Shown: positions 22,350 through 35,104 of the stretch, piece after piece
Position numbering within the stretch: position 1 is the first letter of the stretch
Layout: the number at the start of each line of letters is the position of its first letter
Source of the DNA: Xestospongia bergquistia
Lineage: Eukaryota > Porifera > Demospongiae > Haplosclerida > Petrosiidae
DNA length: 64,000 nucleotides
Direction of reading: 5' to 3'
NCBI GenBank assembly: GCA_963965975.1
Contig: OZ014419.1
Span: 2,757,177-2,821,176 of the forward strand
The notes under the pieces: generated by a model
The model's input: only the letters and a program-made list of their open reading frames with translations
Told to the model about the DNA's origin: nothing
The model's database searches: none
Translations under genes and position numbers: made by a program

Positions 22350-25300
22350 ATGATGGCTGAGAAAATGTCTTCAACCAAATTTGGCCTATCACAGATTCAA
22401 CTAACCCAAATAATGGACTTTGGGGATAAGCGTGGTACTAAAAAAGTAGACCAATATGGAGGTGTGGTTGAGATAGGAGCCCTTTTGCATTCAAATTTCA
22501 AGGAAGGGCTCTCATCTAATGAGACAGAACTTCAAGCTAGAAAGAAAGAGTTTGGTGTCAATTACATTGAACCCATCCCACCAAAATCCTTTTTAGCCTT
22601 AATGCTAGATGCTCTTAATGACAAAGTCTTGCTGATTCTATTAGGTCAGTAAGTTTACTAACATTATTTAATATACAAAAACTGTCTTTTCAACTATTGA
22701 CTTTAATTTTCCATATTGCTTTCACTTCTTGTATTCTTTACCTTCTATAGCTTGTGGGATCTTGTCAATCATTCTTAATCTAATTGGTTCTGATGATCAT
22801 GATAGACCAACTGCTTGGGTAGATGGATTTGCCATTTTGATGGCCGTTGCTATTGTTGTCTTGGTAACAGCTATTAATGATTATACTAAGGAACAACAAT
22901 TTCGAGATCTGCAAAAAAAACTAGAAAGCACATCAAAGTGAGTTATCATTTGACCTTCATACTCACTGTCCTGTTATTAATATTGGTAGTTGTAGGTTGG
23001 ACCTTGGCTGTCTCTACCATAGCATATAGTGATTAAAAGTAGAGTATCTTAAGATGTTGGAAGATATTTTTAATGTATACCTTTTATCAAATCAGTGAGA
23101 GGCCTTTGTAAATATTTATTAATTATTAAGGGACAAAATTTCCTCTGCTCCCATTATCCCCCATGTACCAAAATCCATTTTATCTCCTCATCACAAGAAT
23201 TTTAAATTTATACAAATACATTTAAATCTTCCTTTTACTCTGTTTTCAATAGATACACTTTGTTACGTGATGGTGTAAGGAGTGAGTTTGCAGCAGCCGA
23301 AATTGTTGTAGGCGATGTATTAGAATTCAAATATGGCAACACATTTCCTTGTGATGGTCTCTTAATACAAGGCAATGATGTAGCTGTGTCAGAGTCTTCT
23401 CTCACGGGAGAAACTGAGAACATTCGTAAGAAACCTGAAAAAGATCCTTTCATGTATGCAGGAACACAGGTATGGACCACCCTTGAATTCAAGGAAATGT
23501 TAATGTGATAAAGTATTGATAGTGAGTAGGTGATAAATTAAGGATATCAGATGTGTGACTTTAGTGTTTACCATGTAATGATGTTTGATAGGTGAAGCGT
23601 TATTTGACTGCTTAATGTCTTTGACCTGATTCACATGTCATGTACATTTCCTCTATTGGTATCAGTCCACTTTTATGGCATTTCCTGTCATAGTGTACAC
23701 ATGACCATTAAATACATACCATAAACCAGTTTTGCTGTGAATCAACTAATATAGTTTGTATACATATTAATATACTCATTGGACTTGTATTGTCAATGTA
23801 TTCTCCTTGTAATTGCTATCCTGAGTAGCAATTTGTCATTTCCTATTGATGTGTGTGTCAGTAGTATAACACAGGATGTTTTTGAGATAATTCAAACTGT
23901 TATGCTTACTATACTACCATGTTTGGTGTAAGCCTCAAAATTAATCTCCTATCCGGTCTTACAGAGCTTAAAACCAATGCTTGTATTTGGAGATTGAGAT
24001 ATTTCATTTTTGACATACAGCTGTTGTAGAGAAGTACTGTGAAATGAGTCTTGTAATAATGTAACTGTTCCATTGAGTGCAGTCTACTCTCTACAATTAG
24101 GTAATGGAAGGAACTGGTACAATGTTAGTGATAGCTGTAGGAGCCCATTCACAACAAGGTATTATCTTTAGTTTAATGGCTAAGCAATCTGAGGAAAAAC
24201 CAGGTAAGTAATGTAACTAAGTTAGATGGCATAGACTGGTTATTTTGTAGGTCTTTTGGTTGGTACATTTCGAAAAGTGTGGTCAAGGATAAGACGACAT
24301 CGAGAACCTGTAAAAGATCAAGAGAGTTTTTCTTCTGATGGTGAAGAGGATGTTAAAACTAAAGTTCATGTAAGTATTTGTATAACACAATTTAACAAAT
24401 AGAAACGATCAATATATGTCTGTTCTAACAAGAATGTCTAAAATGAAATTAGAAGATCACTACTTACTGATCCTGCTGATCTTACTGATCTTTTAGGTGA
24501 TTCCTACACAAGATGAAGAAGAAAACAAAGAAATAGATGATGAAGATGATGAAGATGTGGATGATGATACGACTTGTCTCATTAAGTTCAATCCAAAATC
24601 AGTGTATCAGAGACGGAAAAAAAGAAAACAAAAAGCAAAATTAAACAAAAAAAGTATGTTTCTTCCTGATTGTGGACTTGAGAGTGTTTATGTTGTCATG
24701 TTATAAATTGTATATTTAATTCATTGTGTTAATATTGTTTAGAATGTAGTGGTTTTCCAGAATTATTAGAATTCCATTGTGAAGCTACTGTTACTCCTAA
24801 GACATAACCTACTTGATTACTAGTTTAAATCATAATAAGTCTTTTACTCTAGCTTGTCTGTATATTTTAATTCTTGTTTGTAAGACTATATTATGCATGC
24901 AAATAATTATTACAAAATTATATGATAATGATTTATATAATGGCATTATTATTGCTTCTTAGCTGAAACATCTCATGGAAGTGTTTTACAAAAGAAACTT
25001 ACCAAACTTGCTCTTCAAATTGGCTATTTTGGTATGGCAGCTGCAATAATTTCCATTGTTGTGACAGTCCTCAAATTCAGTATTGAACAATATGGTATCG
25101 AGGGGCGTGGATGGAGGGGTACTGATGGTCCTCAGTTTCTCAGATTCTTCATAAATGGTCTGACTGTGTTGGTTGTTGCTATACCTGAAGGCTTACCATT
25201 AGCTGTTACTATTGCATTAGCCTTCTCTGTCAAGAAAATGCTAAAAGATAACAATCTTGTACGTCATTTGCACTCGTGTGAAACTATGGGTAATGCTACT

Positions 25301-28300
25301 TGCATTTGTTCTGATAAAACTGGAACACTAACTACAAACAGAATGACTGTTGTCGACTGTTATATTGCTCAAATGAGATACAACGGTATCCCACCCACTC
25401 TTGATGATCTTCCTCCAATTGCCGTAGAAGTCCTTCAACAGAATATTGCTATTAACAGTGGCTACTCTTCACAACTACAAAGGGTATGTTACCACCTGTC
25501 TGTGAAATTATAGGTTTGCCTTGTGTAACTTTAAAGTCTTAGGAATTTAATCAAGATGTACAGAGGAAATTGCCAACTTGTTTTATTAATTTAATGTTCC
25601 TTTGTGTATTACTTTTCTTTTTTAGTTATTTAATTATAAAAATGATTTTTTTTTCTCTTTCCATCTAGCCGGATGAAGGAGGAGAATGTGATGATAGTAG
25701 TTTTTGGAAGAAAATAACTGGTTGGTGTCAAAAGAAAAACACTAATGTTGAGACAAACAAGGAAGAAACACCACCTACCATTGAAGAACTATTATGTAAG
25801 TTGATATATTCAAGACTATAGTTGTTACTGAATGTAGGAGAGTCTATTTATATCTCTTATCATTATAGCTCTCTTACATGGTGAAGGTGGAAAGTTAGTG
25901 AATCAAGTTGGAAACTCTACAGAATGTGCTCTACTTGGTTAGTATGCTATGATGTACATTATATTGTTCTAATTAAGGGGTAACCTCTTTTATGGTAAAT
26001 GATAATATGTCCATATTTCCTTTACATACATGGTCATGATATTGCACATATGTGTGTGATTGTCTTATTTTTTAACCACACCCACAGGTCTATTGATTGA
26101 GTTGGGTATCCACTATGATCCTATTCGTGATAACCATCCTAAGGATACATTTATTAAACAATTTACTTTCAATTCTAAACGTAAAAGCATGAGTACTGTC
26201 ATACCATTACCAGATAACAAAGGCTATCGCCTCCTCACAAAAGGAGCATCAGAAATTATCCTCAGTAAATGCACTCATCTTATGACTGCTAATGGCACTG
26301 TAAGACTAGACCACACCCATATATTGTTATGGTTCTATTCCTACACATACAGGTTGTTCCATTGACTGAAGAAATGCAACAAGACATAAGGTCCTCTGTT
26401 GTCCGTAATATGGCTTCCAATGCTCTGCGTACAATTTGCTTAGCATATAGGTAAGATAGACTCATTCCAGTTTTATTGGATTGGGTATGAGGATTTATCC
26501 ATTTTAGGGATATTTCTGAAGCAGAAATTCAGCCAATGGCTCAATCGCTTGAGGAGCCAGATATTAGTGAAGAAAATGTTGACTTTGATTGGGATGATGA
26601 AGATATTGTTGTTTCTAATCTAACTTGTGTTTGTATAGTAGGTATTGAGGATCCAGTCAGAGATGAAGTGAGTATTAACAGTACAACTATCTATTGATAT
26701 AACAATGTTAATTAATATAAAGTATTGATACATATTATGTAATCATTTTTGTCTGTTGTAGGTACCTGAAAGTATTCGTATATGTCAGAAGGCTGGTATT
26801 ACTGTCCGTATGGTAACTGGTGATAATGTAGAGACAGCTAGGAGTATTGCTGAGAAATGTGGTATCATTCCTAAAGGGAATAAAAATTTTCTTGTTGTAG
26901 AGGGACCAGCTTTTAGAAAGAAAGTTATGACTGTTGATGAAAAAGGGGAAGAAATGGTTTGTCATTTGTGCATGTGCTGTATACTCTAAACAGTCATATG
27001 ACTGTCTAGTATAGTTCATAGTTGATTTCGATTGATCTAATGAACCATTACATTGCATTCTAAAATGTTTTTGTTTGGGTTTCAATGTGGAAATTACTTA
27101 TTTTCTAAAATGTCTTGTGCTCAACTGTTGACAAACATTGACATCTTAATCATGTTTTTTTAATGGTATAGGTCAACCAAGAGGTTCTAAACAGAGTGTG
27201 GCCTCGACTTCGAGTTCTTGCTCGTTCTTCTCCTCAAGACAAACACTCACTTGTAAATGGAATTATTAACTCTCGCATCAACAAGAACAGAGAAGTTGTG
27301 GCTGTAACTGGAGATGGTACTAATGATGGCCCTGCCTTAAAATGTGCTGATGTTGGATTTGCTATGGTGAGTTCAAGTTTGTTTGTTAAAAATAAACACC
27401 TCCCTGTAATACATTACTATATTAATACCTCAAAGGGTAATTGTTAAAAGTAGGAGGAATATAGCACAAGTTTTATTTTGCCTTTTAACATATGTTAGTG
27501 CTCTGTCCATTCCTATAGGGTATTGCTGGTACTGATGTTGCAAAAGAAGCATGTGATATCATTTTAACTGATGATAATTTTGCCAGTATCGTTAAAGCTG
27601 TTAAATGGGGTCGTAATGTTTATGATGCTATCGCTAAGTTCCTACAATTTCAACTTACTGTCAATGTAGTGGCTGTTAGTCTCGTACTTGTTGGTGCTTT
27701 TTCAATAGGAGACACGCCCCTTCGTGTTATCCAACTCCTCTGGGTGAATCTTGTTATGGATACATTTGGAAGTCTTGCTCTTGCCACTGAGCCTCCAACT
27801 GATGAGCTCTTGAAGAGAAAACCTTATGGGAGAAAGAAGAAGCTAATATCTCGTCGTATGTGGCTTTTTATATTAGGTCACTCTGTTTATCAGTTGATTA
27901 CTCTCATTACTCTTTTGTTTGCTGGACCCACTCTTTTTGATATTGAAGATGGATCTGGACTTTTTGCAGAGCCTACAGAACATTTCACAATCATCTTTAA
28001 TACTTTTGTTTTCATGCAAATTTTTAATGAATTTAATGCTCGTAAGGTCCATGGTGAACGGAATGTCTTCACTAACATCCACACTAACTATATCTTTATT
28101 GGTATTGTGAGCCTGCAAGTTATTCTTCAAATTCTCTGGGTTGAAGTACCTGAATTGAACACACGTGTTTTCAAAACAACTCACCTCACTCCTGATCTGT
28201 GGCTGTGGTGTTTATTCCTTGGATCACTAGAGTTAGTTTGGGGTCAAATAATCACAACGATTCCTGTTGAAGAATTCCCACGTCTCTCACTCACTTTTCC

Positions 28301-28726
28301 ACCTTGGAAAATTAGAGAAGAAGAACAGCAAGGTACTCTTATCATGTAGAGTAGATGATAAATAAGATCATGCCTTTTGGCTTAATTAGGTCAAATGTGA
28401 GGAATAGTGCTTTTATTTATTTGAATGCTACTTTCTAACTTTAGATGATGACGATGATGACATTGATTGGGAGGTTGATGATAACAGAGCACGTCTCTTG
28501 TGGATCAAGTCACTTAACCGTCTTCGAGCACAAGTATGTGTGAATTTTAAAAAAATCATTCTCACTCACTCACTCTTAGATTCGTGTTGTGAATGCCTTC
28601 AAAGCTGGATTGGAAGCTAATGATAAAATTCTACTCTCTCAACTTCCTCAATATACTTATACTCCTAGAGCTGCACGCTATCATGCAGACGAGTCTCGTA
28701 AAGACCAAACTGAAAGTGAAGTTTAG
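22350..28726 (+). CDS. ATP2B: Plasma membrane calcium-transporting ATPase (PMCA)
   Basis: About seventeen exons encode a P-type (P2B) ATPase of about 1,150 residues that exports Ca2+ in exchange for protons. Visible landmarks in order are: [18 protein letters not shown] (N-terminal region); [11 protein letters not shown] (actuator loop, around 23395); [20 protein letters not shown] (helix 4 Ca2+ site); [14 protein letters not shown] with the phosphorylated Asp at 25313-25315; [11 protein letters not shown] (nucleotide site); [34 protein letters not shown] (hinge); and [20 protein letters not shown] (helix 6). The tail keeps the PMCA calmodulin-binding segment [20 protein letters not shown] across the intron ending near 28580. 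The loop between actuator and helix 3 has a very acidic then very basic insert ([21 protein letters not shown]; 24497-24652). The start is the first of two adjacent ATGs. All catalytic motifs are intact. Confidence 0.95.
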
Positions 28727-30060
28727 TGATAAAGACACTACAAAACAACTAGGACTTATTAATAATATTATTGTTTTTGCTCTGTGTCTTTTAGTATTAT
28801 TATTTGCATATGGTTATAATTTTATGTTTGCACAACAAGTGTACTTATTACTACTATGTGTCATTGTGATTGCTATGCTATATAATGTATGCCTCATTAG
28901 TATTGCTGTACATGTGACTGCTCTTGTCTGTAATGATTTATTATGAGAATATGATTGTGAGATAAACTTGTGTGTTATTTGTACAGGTAGATATGTATTG
29001 TAATGAAAGGTCTTCAGAAAAGATAACTATATAAAGAGAGAAATCCTCATTAGACATTTAATTTCTTTCTATACATTTAGCATCTCAAAGACCTACAAGG
29101 ACTGTTGAGATTACAGGCAACACTAAATTGACTTAATACTACAGATCTATAATAATTCATTTAATTTATCACAGCACCATATCTATACAAATTTAAATAT
29201 TTAAATACATAATTAGAATTCTATAGAGGAAGACAGGACATGGACTGACTCCATGACAATATATTTTGTACATGTACATTGAGAAGGCAATTTAACATCA
29301 CCCTCTTTGGATTTAATATTGAAACATACACACTTCATACTAACTAGAGTATGTATACATGACTACAGTGATCATGTGGAGAAAATACTTTGTAGTTTGA
29401 CCTCAAGTTATTTTCAGTTTGTATGTGTATATTATGTATTTGAAGGTCAATATATTGTAAATGATAGCTTAAATGTATCTGCTAATACACTATAATTAAC
29501 AGGATTATACTCACAATTATATGACAGATTTAACATCTTAGAAATTTCTAGTGTATTATTAATAATTATAAGTAAACTCATTGTGGATAACCAATATCAA
29601 AATAATCCTTAAAATATATCATTATTTTTTTATCTGACTGTAATTTCAAATAGAGAGAAATTAGTATCTTCAATTTATTCACAAGAAGTACAAAATTTCC
29701 TGAGAGAGGTACATTTAGAAGTGCTAACTTTTCTAGGATAATATAGAATGTTACATCATGAACTATATACTAGCTAACTGTTAAGATATAATATGACTTT
29801 TTGTTTATTAAGGATAAAAATTTCAAACAAATCATAGAGTACATAACTAGTAAGTCATTGGTTCTAACTCCAATACAAACTGAGGCATACAGTGTATATA
29901 TAAGGTGTACTATTAATAATGTCCTTGAGGACATATTGGAGGGGCATATTGATTACAAAGAAGGACATATATAGTCAAGAATGAAATGGGCAGCATCTTT
30001 GACATCAGAGAAGAGCACACCATACTTTACAAGGCTTCAGTCAACAATGAGGTGTTATTA
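27905..30060 (+). repeat. Segmental duplication, copy A (Ca2+-pump 3' end plus spacer)
   Basis: It corresponds to about 43185-45390. It begins inside the large exon of the pump (at [12 protein letters not shown]) and continues through the last two exons, their introns and the downstream spacer. Introns are retained in the other copy, so this was a DNA-level duplication and not retrotransposition. Confidence 0.85.
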
Positions 30061-30400
30061 TCTCTGTAAAATATCTTGTACTGACAGTCCATCTCAAATA
30101 TTAAAATTATTAGTATAATTGGTCCTATTGATAGTAACAAACAATTGTCCTTCTAGTGGTCTAACTATATAGAGTGTTATTATGTGTTTGATTGACAAAT
30201 AATAAGAAATTTTTCAGTAATTCATAATAATGAAAATTTCCTATTAATTGCACTCTTCCTAATAACAGTGGTGACCTTAATACTCCCTCTTTATCAAGAG
30301 TTAAAGGATCGATGACATTTTCAACTTTTAATATATAATGGGTATCATGGTGGTTTCTACCAGTCTAGATATACTTATTAACTATACTATAAAAGATACA
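28727..30400. other. Intergenic spacer, first copy of a duplicated segment
   Basis: No gene is supported. Most of this stretch is repeated with small changes at about 43977-45360, including shared phrases around 29090-29260 and 44335-44510. It belongs to the large duplication that also copied the end of the Ca2+ pump and the receptor gene. The ORF at 28593-28946 is a shadow frame across the pump's last exon. Confidence 0.75.
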
Positions 30401-30419
30401 ATTAGTGGTACTGGTATGA

Positions 30420-31456
30420 TGAACTTCGTATTGTTAGAGTATGTAACAGTACTGCTGACAGTGGAAACAGTGATTTCAATAATCAATATGAAGTGGTATT
30501 AGGTTGTGATGGAAATACTTTCTTTGCTCCCACTATCAAAGATGTATCAGTGTTAAATGGAGAGACATTACTGATAGCAATAACACCACAAGGTTCACCT
30601 AGTAGAGTCTGTTCCTACAATATTACAGTTATTAACTCCAGAATGGACAATGCCTATCAGTCCTGTGTAGTAGGTAATAGTGGTAATAGTAACATTCAGT
30701 GGGAGACCCAGTCTTGTTCAGGATTATCTGGTACTATGGTGAGCTAAATTATGATACATTTAACGTATTTAATTGTTCTTTCTTTTTATAGTGTGATATT
30801 AGTGGTACTTACCCAGCAGTAGGTGCTACTGATGTTCTTTCTTCTACCAATATTATTACTAACATTACAATAAGTAATGGAATAACATCTATTCTTGGCC
30901 TGACTGTAGATGATCTCAACTTCGTTTATATTTCATTCTCTGATAGTAACAAACACTATATTAACAAGGTCAGAGATATATACTATACTCTAGTTGATGT
31001 GTTAATCTGTTCTACAGTATTTGTGGAATAATGGAAACCTTAGTCTTATTACTGAGGGTGAGATGTCTAGTTCAATAACTAGTCTTACCTGGTCAGAAGG
31101 TTCGGACTATATATATGATATTAAAGGAACTACTGATGTAAGTACTAGTATATATATACATTGTACTATATAACAAATGTTTGTTGATAGGTGATTGGTT
31201 TAAAGATAAAGGAGTGTGCTAGTGCTACTAGTTGTAACGAGTGTATTGGTCTGGGTAATATTAATCTACTTTGTGGGTGGTGTGCACTTGAGGGTAAATG
31301 TTCTCAAAGATCCTTTTGTCAGGACAGTGATATATCAGGACGATTTTTGACAGGAAATAGTGACAGTTGTATTAATACTGTTACTATTGATCCACCTCAG
31401 TTTTATCCATCATTGCCATACCAGGTATTATGTTATATTGGAAAAAACTTTCCTTA
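30420..31456 (+). pseudogene. Sema-PSI receptor fragment (N-terminus missing)
   Basis: Exons match the middle of the intact receptor at 35420-41909: a late Sema exon (YEVVLGCDGNTFFAPTIK to 30744), a second and third Sema exon (about 30792-30968, 31018-31139) and a PSI exon (CNECIGLGN ... CGWC, about 31190-31423). The signal peptide and first half of the Sema domain are absent. After the PSI exon the homology jumps to the upstream flank of another copy. There is no transmembrane segment. It is best read as a truncated duplicate. Confidence 0.75.
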
Positions 31457-31489
31457 GTGTTCTCTCTGTCTCTAGATCAAGATAACAGC

Positions 31490-32267
31490 TTACCAGACTT
31501 CTCAGTTGATAATGAGGTGTTGTTGTCACTGCAAAATATCTTGTGCTGAAAGTGCATCTCAAATATTAAAATTATTAGTATAATCTGCTCCTATTTTTAG
31601 TAACAAACAATTGTCTTTCCAGTGGACTAACTATATAGAGTATGGTTATGTTTTTGATGACAAATAATAAGAAATTTTTCAGTAATTCATAGAAAAGAAA
31701 ATAAACATTTCCTATTATTCATAATAACAGTTGGTGACTGTAATATTTCATATGTCAAGAGTTATGAGTCAATGGCATTATCAACTTTTAATAGCAATGT
31801 GTATCAAGGTGGTTTCGACCAGTTTGGATATGTTTACTATATAGTACTAGATACATCTAGTGGTAATGATGAACTTTGTATTGTTAGAGTATGTAACAGT
31901 ACAGTTAACAGTGGTAATATTGATTTCAACAATCAATATGAAGTTGTATTAGGTTGTGATGGAAATACTTTCTTTGCTCCCACTATCAAAGGTGTATCAG
32001 TGTTAAATGGAGAGACATTACTGATAGCAATAACACCACAGGGTTCACCTAGTAGAGTCTGTTCCTATAATCTTACAGTTATTAACTCCAGAATGGAAAA
32101 TGCTTATCAGTCCTGTGTAATAGGTAATAGTGGTAATAGTAATATTCAGTGGGAGACCCAGTCTTGTTCAGGATTATCTGGTACTATTGTGAACTAAATT
32201 ATGACATATTTAATGTATTTAATTGTTCTTTCTTTTATAGTGTGGTACTTACTCAGCAGTAGGTGGA
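31490..32267 (+). pseudogene. Second Sema-domain fragment, cut by a transposon
   Basis: Upstream flank (31490-31760) and a Sema exon (31772-32197, GGFDQFGYVYYIVLDTSSG through SNIQWETQSCSG) are nearly identical to 45363-46070. The next exon starts at about 32241 (GTYSAVG) and is interrupted after about 20 bp by the terminal repeat of the Ginger-like element. No leader or downstream domains are present. Confidence 0.75.
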
Positions 32268-32323
32268 TGTCACGAAAAATTTGGTCCGGGTGCAAAATTT
32301 GGACCTAAGATCAAATTTTGCAA
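32268..32323 (+). repeat. Left terminal inverted repeat of the Ginger-like element
   Basis: Shares with the inverted right end the pattern TGTCA-y-G, AAATTTG-k-TCC, and AAAATTTGGACCTA. Confidence 0.7.
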
Positions 32324-32479
32324 CGAAAAGTCTGCAAAATTAATTCCTCCTTGCAATATTTTGACCCAGGGATCTCAGACTGGTAAAGAGAAGTGGAATT
32401 CGACACATACAAATCGTTTTATCACTTCTAAGGTTGTGTGTACTTAAATGGAGAGCTTTAGCCACCCGGGGAAGTTTTC

Positions 32480-33420
32480 GAAGTGTCGAGAAAGCAATGT
32501 CACAGCAGAGAGAAGATGGGAACCTGACTGAAATTGTTCTGCTAACAGTAAGAGAAGCACTAAGAAAAAGGCTGGCAAACTAGCATTGAGAGAAGGAGAA
32601 ATGTACTATGAGAAGAAGCCAGGACAAGTTTGTATTATTTTTCTCAATTTCTTTTTTTACTGTCTTACAATAATTTATGATAATGTTTCTGTTTTCAGTG
32701 GATGAGATATGTACGATCAAAGACTGAAAAGTTACAAATTGTGCGTTGTTGCCATGCTGACCCAACATCTGGACATCTTGGTGAAAAAAAGACCTATAAT
32801 AGAGTTATTGAGAGACTTACATGGAACAGAGTCGTGAAAGTGTGAAACAAGTTGTAAGTGATGTATTTTTCTTAATTATAAGTTGTACTGTGATTTACTG
32901 TAGGTATCTGCATGTGATGAGTGTCAAAGAAAGAGAGACAAGTTGACAACTACAAGACCAAAGCTACACCCTATACCAGTTCATTCCCCCTGTACCACAT
33001 CGGAATTAGACCATTGTCGCCTGTGTCTCAATCAGGAAATCGATATATTTTAACAATTAGTGATCATTTCACAAAATGGGTCGCAGCAGCTGCTTTACCA
33101 ACAAAGGAAAGCTGTAGGAGTGGCTTATGAGTTGTTGAAGGTAGACAGATCAATATTTTAAACAGTGGTAATGATCCATTCCTTTACTAGCTTTTTATGA
33201 CAATGGGTCTCCCAAGAATTATAACATCTGATCAAGGGAGAGAGTTTAGAAATGTTTTAAACGGAGAATTAACGAGAAAACTCAAGATCAAACATCACTT
33301 AACCACTCCATGCCATATCACCCACAGGTCAGAATTCATATTTATAATTAACTAAGATTCTATATTTTTTTGTTCTTAGGCTAACAGTTTAGATTAATGA
33401 TTTAACCAAACTCTACAGAG
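32480..33420 (+). pseudogene. Integrase of the Ginger-like element, broken
   Basis: Pieces in several frames read KLAIREGEMYYEKK, RYVRSKTEKLQIVRCCHADP, GHLGEKKTYNRVIERLTW and, after a short intron-like interval, CDECQRKRDKL (the His/His...Cys/Cys zinc-binding domain). TISDHFTKWVAAAALPTK (first catalytic Asp) and RIITSDQGREFRN (second catalytic Asp) follow. A frameshift near 32990, between the zinc finger and the core, and a stop soon after KESCRSG show that it is inactive. The third catalytic acidic residue was not placed with certainty. Confidence 0.75.
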
Positions 33421-34079
33421 AATGCTTATTAAGTTTTGCCATAACAACAAAAATACCTGGGATGAATATCTAGATAGCTGTATTTTGCCTATAACACTTC
33501 AATTAACTCCAATAAACTCAAACTCATCACCATATTCACCTCAAACACCTCCAATAAACTTGCATTTGTATCCACCTTACTTACCACAGTTATCTCCAAA
33601 TTTTTCATCTTCACCTTACTTACCACTACACACATCAAATTTGTCATCATTCTCTGTTTCCGCTATCCCCATCGCCTTTGCTGATTTAGAATTGGTTTCT
33701 AGTAAATGTGGAGGTTATAATACATTACTTGTATACTCCAATTAAAGTAGCACACATAGAAGATGAAAAGAGGTCGTCTTTTCAGAAAAAGAAAGACAAG
33801 AGGATTCCACTAACTCATGTCAACAAGGGAAAAGAGAATAAAATAGGTACCTCACAGCAGACTAATAAACAAGATAGTAAAGGAAGACATGATAAAAGAA
33901 GCCTATCATTAGCTGTAATGAAGGATGCTAAAAGGAGGAAACGGCAGCAATGCACATGGAAGAAAGCCCTTAATTCTGAAGGTATGTACACTTTAGATGA
34001 TCCACTTCACTACTTAGCTCTTTATCAAAAGAGTGTGTAGACCTAACAAGCAAGGAAGATGTCCCAACAGTATATTGGA

Positions 34080-34440
34080 TACAAGAATTAACATTGTTTC
34101 CATCAGACAAAAAATCATTGATCAACAGTAGGTGGCTGAGTAATGCACTCATCACTGCTGGGCAGAAACTTCTGAAAGATGCCTATCCACACATTGGTGG
34201 ACTTCAACCCACTTTATTGGGGATGACATTGGTAAAGTGCAGAGTGAACAATTTGTACAAGTACTTCACATCAATGAAAATCACTGGGTAACTGCTAGTA
34301 ATATTGGCGTCCTGTCGCAATTGTTGACTGTATGCAATGTACTGGACTATCATTTAGAACCAAGGCACAGATTGCAGCAATGCTGTTCACAGATCAACCT
34401 GAAATAACTGCGTTTTCAGCCAGTTCAACCACAACATGGT
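34080..34440 (+). pseudogene. Ulp1-like cysteine protease remnant of the transposon
   Basis: Reads SRWLSNALITAGQKLLKDAY, PHIGGLQPTLLG and, after a one-base frameshift, VQVLHINENHWVTASNIG, then AIVDCMQC. The Asn-His-Trp block with the catalytic-type His is typical of the Ulp1-like domain attached to such transposases. The call rests on pattern similarity only. Confidence 0.5.
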
Positions 34441-34619
34441 ACAAGTGATTATTTTTTTTGTTGGGTTTTGCCACATCTCTTTGTGGTGGGCAAACCCCAA
34501 CACAAATAACCTATATTCAACATCAATTGAGCTAGGGACCAATTTTGTTACTGTCTTGAAAATAAGACAATTACCCCTTTCCCTTGCCAGCAGCAAAAAA
34601 AAGAAAGCAAAACAATATG

Positions 34620-34801
34620 TTGTTGATATGAAATTCAGAGTATACTGCAAGTGTTGTCAACCAGAAGAGAGTAGAATGATCGAGTGCAAAGACCACAAAG
34701 AATGGTATCATGAAGATTGTGTTGAAGTCCCAAGTGCCATTTGGCAGACCAAGAGGCACATATTATGGATATGTGACACTTGTATAAAAATTCTTAATTA
34801 A
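34620..34801 (+). pseudogene. PHD-type zinc finger of the transposon
   Basis: Reads YCKCCQPEESRMIECKDHKE then WYHEDCVEV and WICDTC, giving the Cys4-His-Cys3 spacing of a PHD finger. This short open frame ends at the TAA near 34801. It is the C-terminal module of the element's protein. Confidence 0.65.
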
Positions 34802-34884
34802 TTGAAATATTACCTATACAATATAACCTATAATTACATAACTTATACTGACTTTATTTAGATTAAATGCTAAATCTTATTATA

Positions 34885-35092
34885 ATCAGATCAAATTGGA
34901 CTTGGGACCAAGTCTTGCAGCCAAAAGTAGACCTAGGACCAAATTTTGCTGCAAAAAGTGGACCTATCTCTAGGACCAAATTTTGCAGTATAGGTCCAAA
35001 GTAGGCACCAAAACTTGGTCCTAGGTCCAAATTTAACTTGCATAGATTGGACCTAGGTCCAAATTTTAACTAGGAACAAATTTGCCATGACA
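34885..35092 (-). repeat. Right subterminal repeats and terminal inverted repeat
   Basis: Before the right end lie at least six spaced copies, in both orientations, of a motif around gacctaggtccaaatttt, each about 12-20 bp. They end in the inverted copy of the left terminus (to 35092). Subterminal motif arrays often act as transposase binding sites. Confidence 0.65.
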
Positions 35093-35104
35093 TGTTAACA
35101 CACT

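Larger units (their letters stand above)
32268..35092 (+). mobile_element. Ginger-like DNA transposon, decayed
   Basis: The 2,825 bp insertion is bounded by imperfect terminal inverted repeats: the left end begins tgtcacgaaaaatttggtcc and the right end, read inward, begins tgtcatggcaaatttgttcc. Between them are remnants of a retrovirus-type integrase (His/His-Cys/Cys zinc finger plus DDE core), a Ulp1-like cysteine protease region and a PHD finger. It has no reverse transcriptase, gag or LTR. That combination is known for cut-and-paste Ginger elements. Frames are broken by shifts and stops, so it is no longer autonomous. A target-site duplication could not be found, because the two flanks derive from different parts of the surrounding Sema repeats. 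Confidence 0.75.

Noticed and set aside
28593-28946. Open frame with hydrophobic C-terminus, and its copy at 43842-44168
   Set aside because: It is a +1 shadow across the last pump exon and 3' flank. Its conservation between copies is explained by the segmental duplication.
32268-35092. Integrated retrovirus or LTR retrotransposon
   Set aside because: The integrase is present, but there is no reverse transcriptase, gag, primer-binding site or LTR. Termini are inverted repeats, so a Ginger-type DNA transposon fits better.
32258-35100. 4-bp target-site duplication around the transposon
   Set aside because: The bases outside the two termini (tgga and tgtt/ttaa) do not match, and the flanks come from different parts of the Sema repeat.
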